DNA of 64,000 bases from Anagrus nilaparvatae (taxonomy: Eukaryota > Arthropoda > Insecta > Hymenoptera > Mymaridae), in the NCBI GenBank assembly GCA_022575985.1, contig JAKSXM010000156.1:1302001-1366000 (forward strand). Direction: 5' to 3'. The position numbers and the translations under genes are program-made. Positions 60,666 through 64,000 of the stretch are shown here, one piece after another. The notes under the pieces were generated by a model. The model had not been told where the DNA came from and made no database searches. It saw only the letters and a list, made by a program, of their open reading frames with translations. Positions within the stretch are counted from its first letter, which is position 1, and each line of letters opens with the position of its first letter.

Positions 60666-62233
60666 TGTTAAAAATTAGGGCAGAGACTCTTAAGTTAAAT
60701 CTGTGTTCTTAAACATGTAGGCAAGTGATTTTAATCCCATAATACTTATGTGAACAAAAATGGTCTGGAATATTTTTTAAAAGACATAATAAATTAGTAG
60801 CAATTTGGTTTCATTTGGTTTTCCAAACGAACTCGTTTTTTAAATCGGATAATTTTCACCTCCTACCTTGATTGATTTCTATTTTTATCAAATATTCCTC
60901 CCTGTAAATAAAACATGCACCATGAAAAAATACATAGGTAGTCCGACACAGGAAACTTATTATTAACAATATGTATATATTATAAAATTCAGGAATGAAA
61001 ATGAAAAGCATCAGCATTACGTAACATGTGGGCAGTGTATTTAATTTTCATATGTGAATTAATTTTGGACATAAAAAAATTACCTAGATTTAATAAATTT
61101 AAATGCCTTATATTTAAAAGCTTTATGATATGTATTTAAATACCAAATATTTGAATGCTGAATATTTAAATGCAGATGAAAAAATTATTGTTACATTATA
61201 TTCTAAAAATATTAATTATATTCATTTTAATCAAGAATTGGAGTAAAAATCAAATTTAAAAAATGTAAATTAAATTTGAAAAATTTAAAAGAAATTAAAT
61301 TAAGCAAAATATTTTTTACGTATTTATTCACACATGTCTTTGAAATAAGTGTTTATACATGTACCATACGTGAATAATATTTTTGAATTTTTATAAGTGT
61401 AACATTTTATATTACGTAATATTAACTTTTTTACATAATATTTTTATTTATACATACCAAAATTGGACCAAAAATAATATATTTATTTATGGGGAACCAC
61501 AGGCTGTATTAAAAATCACATGTGTTAACGCTGTTAAAAATAATTTAATTTATCAAATGCACATATGACCCAATAAAATATTTTAATTTTATTATAAATA
61601 TTTATTATTCAGGGCTTTTGTAGCTCATAGTTTAAAAGTCATTGGTAACCCACATTAGACAAAAAAGACCCGAAGTACACTCTGTAACATAATAGAAAAC
61701 CATAGCAAGTCAAAAAAATTTTAAATATAAAATGAGGTATTAGGGTTTAAATAGATTAAATTGGCATTTATTTATTACTTTAGTGACATACAATTCACTA
61801 GTGCAATATGAAACGTTCTTATGCTCATTATTGAATTAGAGTAAAACCATTTTAAAACCTTTTTCGTGATATCCATAGCTTTAATTTTTTTGTTTACAAA
61901 TTAGTTTTACAATCTAATTACCTAAAAAGTCATTCAAATCACGGGTAGGTAGAGATTTTTTTGGCAGCTAATATAAGGAAATTTCTACGAAGGCTTTTTT
62001 AGCAGTTAATTCCATAACTGAAGGTTTTCTTTTAAGTGAAATTTACGTAACACCCTTATACTATCAAAAGCATTCTTCAATCAAGTAAAATAGAGAATCT
62101 ATTTTTAAACTATTGTTTTTGAAATATATTCAAAACATATTGATAATATATCATGCATTTAAATGAAGACTTCTTTCAAAAAAATATAAATGATTGGAGC
62201 GTATTTTTATAAACCTCAAAATATATGCACACG
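60666..62233. other. Intergenic, nothing recognised
   Basis: AT-rich spacer. 60830-60930 has a further weak C-rich echo of the same dispersed family ('tcacctcctaccttgatt'). No gene was seen. Confidence 0.4.
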
Positions 62234-62298
62234 AATGAAGTTATTGGTCTTTACGAACAAATGAAGAGAAAGAACAAATAAAGACCAATAACTTCATT
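62234..62298. repeat. Hairpin with perfect 20-bp stem
   Basis: AATGAAGTTATTGGTCTTTA at 62234-62253 is exactly complementary to 62279-62298, separated by a 25-base purine-rich loop. The 14-mer ATATGCACACGAAT occurs at 62223-62236, overlapping the stem, and again at 62347-62360. It could be a small transposon derivative or a hairpin RNA; the function is unknown. Confidence 0.65.
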
Positions 62299-62754
62299 TA
62301 CTTAATTATCAAAAATATGACGAACGATAAAAAATTAAAATTTATAATATGCACACGAATTTTTAAAACTCTAGATTGACGACAAAACAGATGCTTTTAA
62401 GATTTTGAATTATTTTTCAAATTTATTCATAAAATATGCAAAATTCAAAAGAAAAACCTATAACTATAGTTTATGCAAATGTAACCAAATTGCATGGACT
62501 GAATTCTAGGTATAATAGCAGATGATACATAAATATTTCTTGATGTTGATAAACAGATGTTGGTAAACTTACCAATAAATGACAAACATCAGTTTAGCAA
62601 ACATTAAATAAAATCAGCTGCAATTAAAATAATTACAATTTTATCCAATCAAATTTTTTAAATTTTGTCTACAACTATGTTTTTAAAAACTTATAGCCGT
62701 TTGTGTAAGCACAACCAAAATGCTTGGAACATGTTTACTTACAGCTGTGTGATA

Positions 62755-63075
62755 ATCCGGGTTATTCCAAGTCACCAAATCGAAATTGATCTAAGTCCCT
62801 AAATCGGAAATATTCTAAATCCCAAAATTGAAATTATTCTAAAGCCTTCTCTTCACACTTATATTTTTAATTCTGTAAAGTTTTGACTGTAGTAAAAACT
62901 TAAAAATTTTATGTATTTGCTATAGTCAAAGCATATAAAATTAAAAAAAATAAGTCTATATGGAGAGAAGGCTTAAGTCTCGTTTAACCCCTTCTCCCCT
63001 TAAAGTGGATAAATTTGACCCTTCCCCCCAATAGTTTTCAAGTTCTTGAGGTACCTCATCCCTATAAACATGTTC
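62755..63075 (+). repeat. Copy of the 'attattctaagtc' family, interrupted by a MITE
   Basis: Units 'gtcaccaaatcgaaattgat', 'ctaagtccctaaatcgg' and 'aatcccaaaattgaaattat' lead to 'ttctaa'. After the inserted element at 62843-62973 the family resumes with 'taagtctcgtttaacccc', the C-rich block 'gacccttccccccaatag' and 'catccctataaacatgttcc'. It is homologous in order to 60485-60665. Confidence 0.65.
62843..62973. mobile_element. 131-bp PIF/Harbinger-like MITE with TAA duplication
   Basis: The ends AGCCTTCTCTTCACACTTAT (left) and AGCCTTCTCTCCATATAGAC (right, reverse-complemented) pair over the first 11-12 bases. Further pairing is seen inward (ttttgactgtag / ctatagtcaaa). TAA stands at 62840-62842 and 62974-62976. 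Removing the element and one TAA restores 'attattctaagtct', the consensus of the host repeat family, which confirms the boundaries. Confidence 0.75.
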
Positions 63076-63420
63076 CATATTAAAAATTACTGAAAAACAA
63101 ATACATTTAACAATTTAGGTTCAAAATGTTAGTAGAAATAAAACATATTTCTCTGCTAAAGTTACTTAAAATTATTTAAATAAGACAATTCATTTTCTTT
63201 TCTTCATATTTATAATATTCCATGCTAATATAAAAACAAGAATTTTTTTGAATTCTTCTCGCAAAAGAAATGTATTTACAACTCTATAAATAAGCGAAGG
63301 TTATATGGGTAGATTTAAATGAAGTGAGGGCGATTTGTATGGTCGGGTCTTCAAAACTGCCCCAAAGTGTTTTTTTTTGAAAGTACCCTCTCAACATCGT
63401 GGTACCTATAAGTTAAACGC

Positions 63421-63549
63421 CGTGAAAGTATAATTTAGCGATAATTCCCCTTTGCATAGTAAAATAAATTAGTTATTATACTATTGCAAGTATAATGTCG
63501 CTTTTCTATACTTTCAATAGTATAATTCACGCACAATTCTACTTTCACG
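63421..63549. repeat. Short inverted repeat (CGTGAAAGTA ends)
   Basis: CGTGAAAGTATAATTTAGCG at 63421-63440 is matched by the reverse complement of the right end, CGTGAAAGTAGAATTGTGCG. The middle contains further 'actttcaatagtat' and 'actattgcaagtat' pairs. Probably a small fold-back element. Confidence 0.55.
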
Positions 63550-63802
63550 ATAAAAACAAAAATTCTCTTGTAATTTGTTAATTCAAATGCATCTGAAATT
63601 ATTTTAAAAATAAAAATTAATTATATGTTTCCAAAATAATTAATTCATAGTTTAAAAACTGTAGTACGTAGTGATAACTACGGAAGCCGCATAGTATCAT
63701 GGAGAATTAGAGAGAGGGTGGGTAAATAGTCGAGAGACTTGTTGAGAAATTTGTTGGGCGAGTTGAAATACATTAGAAAATGTACTTTCTACGTTACCAG
63801 AA

Positions 63803-64000
63803 GGTTTTTGAGGTCAAGGAAAATGAATTTCAAAGAGAAAATTTTCAATTTTTACCCTAAAATATGTTTCGATTTTTCAAGATGGCAGACAAAAAAAATA
63901 TTAAAATGAACATTCTTTCATACTTTATCGCGGGGTTTTTGAGGTCGAGAAAAACGAATTTTAGAAGGAAAATTTTCAATTTTTCACCCTAAAATATTTT
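63803..64000 (+). repeat. Start of a ~131-bp tandem repeat running off the window
   Basis: 'ggtttttgaggtcaaggaaa' at 63803 and 'ggtttttgaggtcgagaaaa' at 63934 begin two units 131 bases apart. Both continue with 'gaattt', 'gaaaattttcaattttt' and 'accctaaaatat'. The array may continue beyond the end of the window. Confidence 0.65.

Overview
This is a 64 kb piece of a very AT-rich eukaryotic nuclear genome, almost certainly an insect. Three protein-coding genes are readable. All have short exons, GT-AG introns with T-rich acceptor tracts and animal-type architectures: a PWWP/HMG-box chromatin protein, the insulin receptor substrate chico, and an odd-skipped family zinc-finger repressor. The order of insect cannot be fixed from the sequence. 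Nothing bacterial, viral or CRISPR-like was seen.

Layout. 1-2.1 kb is intergenic with one short hAT-like element. 2.1-3.4 kb holds the PWWP/HMG gene on the minus strand (4 exons, 340 aa), with a GC-richer promoter patch at about 3.6-3.7 kb. 3.7-8.6 kb is intergenic with fold-back repeats and the upstream region of chico. 8.6-15.7 kb is chico on the plus strand (8 coding exons, 1143 aa: PH, PTB and an array of eight YxxM motifs). From 15.9 to 54.4 kb, about 38 kb, no gene could be supported. That span is filled with non-autonomous DNA transposons, fold-back elements, tandem repeats and AT-rich spacer. 54.7-55.6 kb is the odd-family gene (2 coding exons, 287 aa), with a GC-rich promoter immediately upstream. 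55.7-64 kb is again gene-free and repeat-rich.

The most informative non-coding features are transposons with exact boundaries. A 1,466 bp hAT-type element (17473-18938) has an exact 8-bp target duplication and consists largely of satellite-like arrays, including a 96-bp unit made of two 48-bp near-palindromes. Three elements with 3-bp TAA/TTA duplications resemble PIF/Harbinger MITEs. One of them (62843-62973) sits inside a member of a dispersed repeat family whose uninterrupted relatives show the empty site. A 68-69 bp hairpin element occurs twice in opposite orientations. A 2 kb nested fold-back at 40.4-42.5 kb shares modules with a smaller copy at 35.2 kb.

The three genes do not form a functional unit. 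chico acts in insulin/PI3K signalling, the PWWP/HMG protein probably binds nucleosomes, and the odd-family protein is a patterning repressor. The long gene-poor region beside the odd-family gene fits the large regulatory territories common at developmental transcription factors, but no enhancer can be proven here. Repeat classes were assigned by reading termini and flanks by eye, without alignment software or a repeat library.
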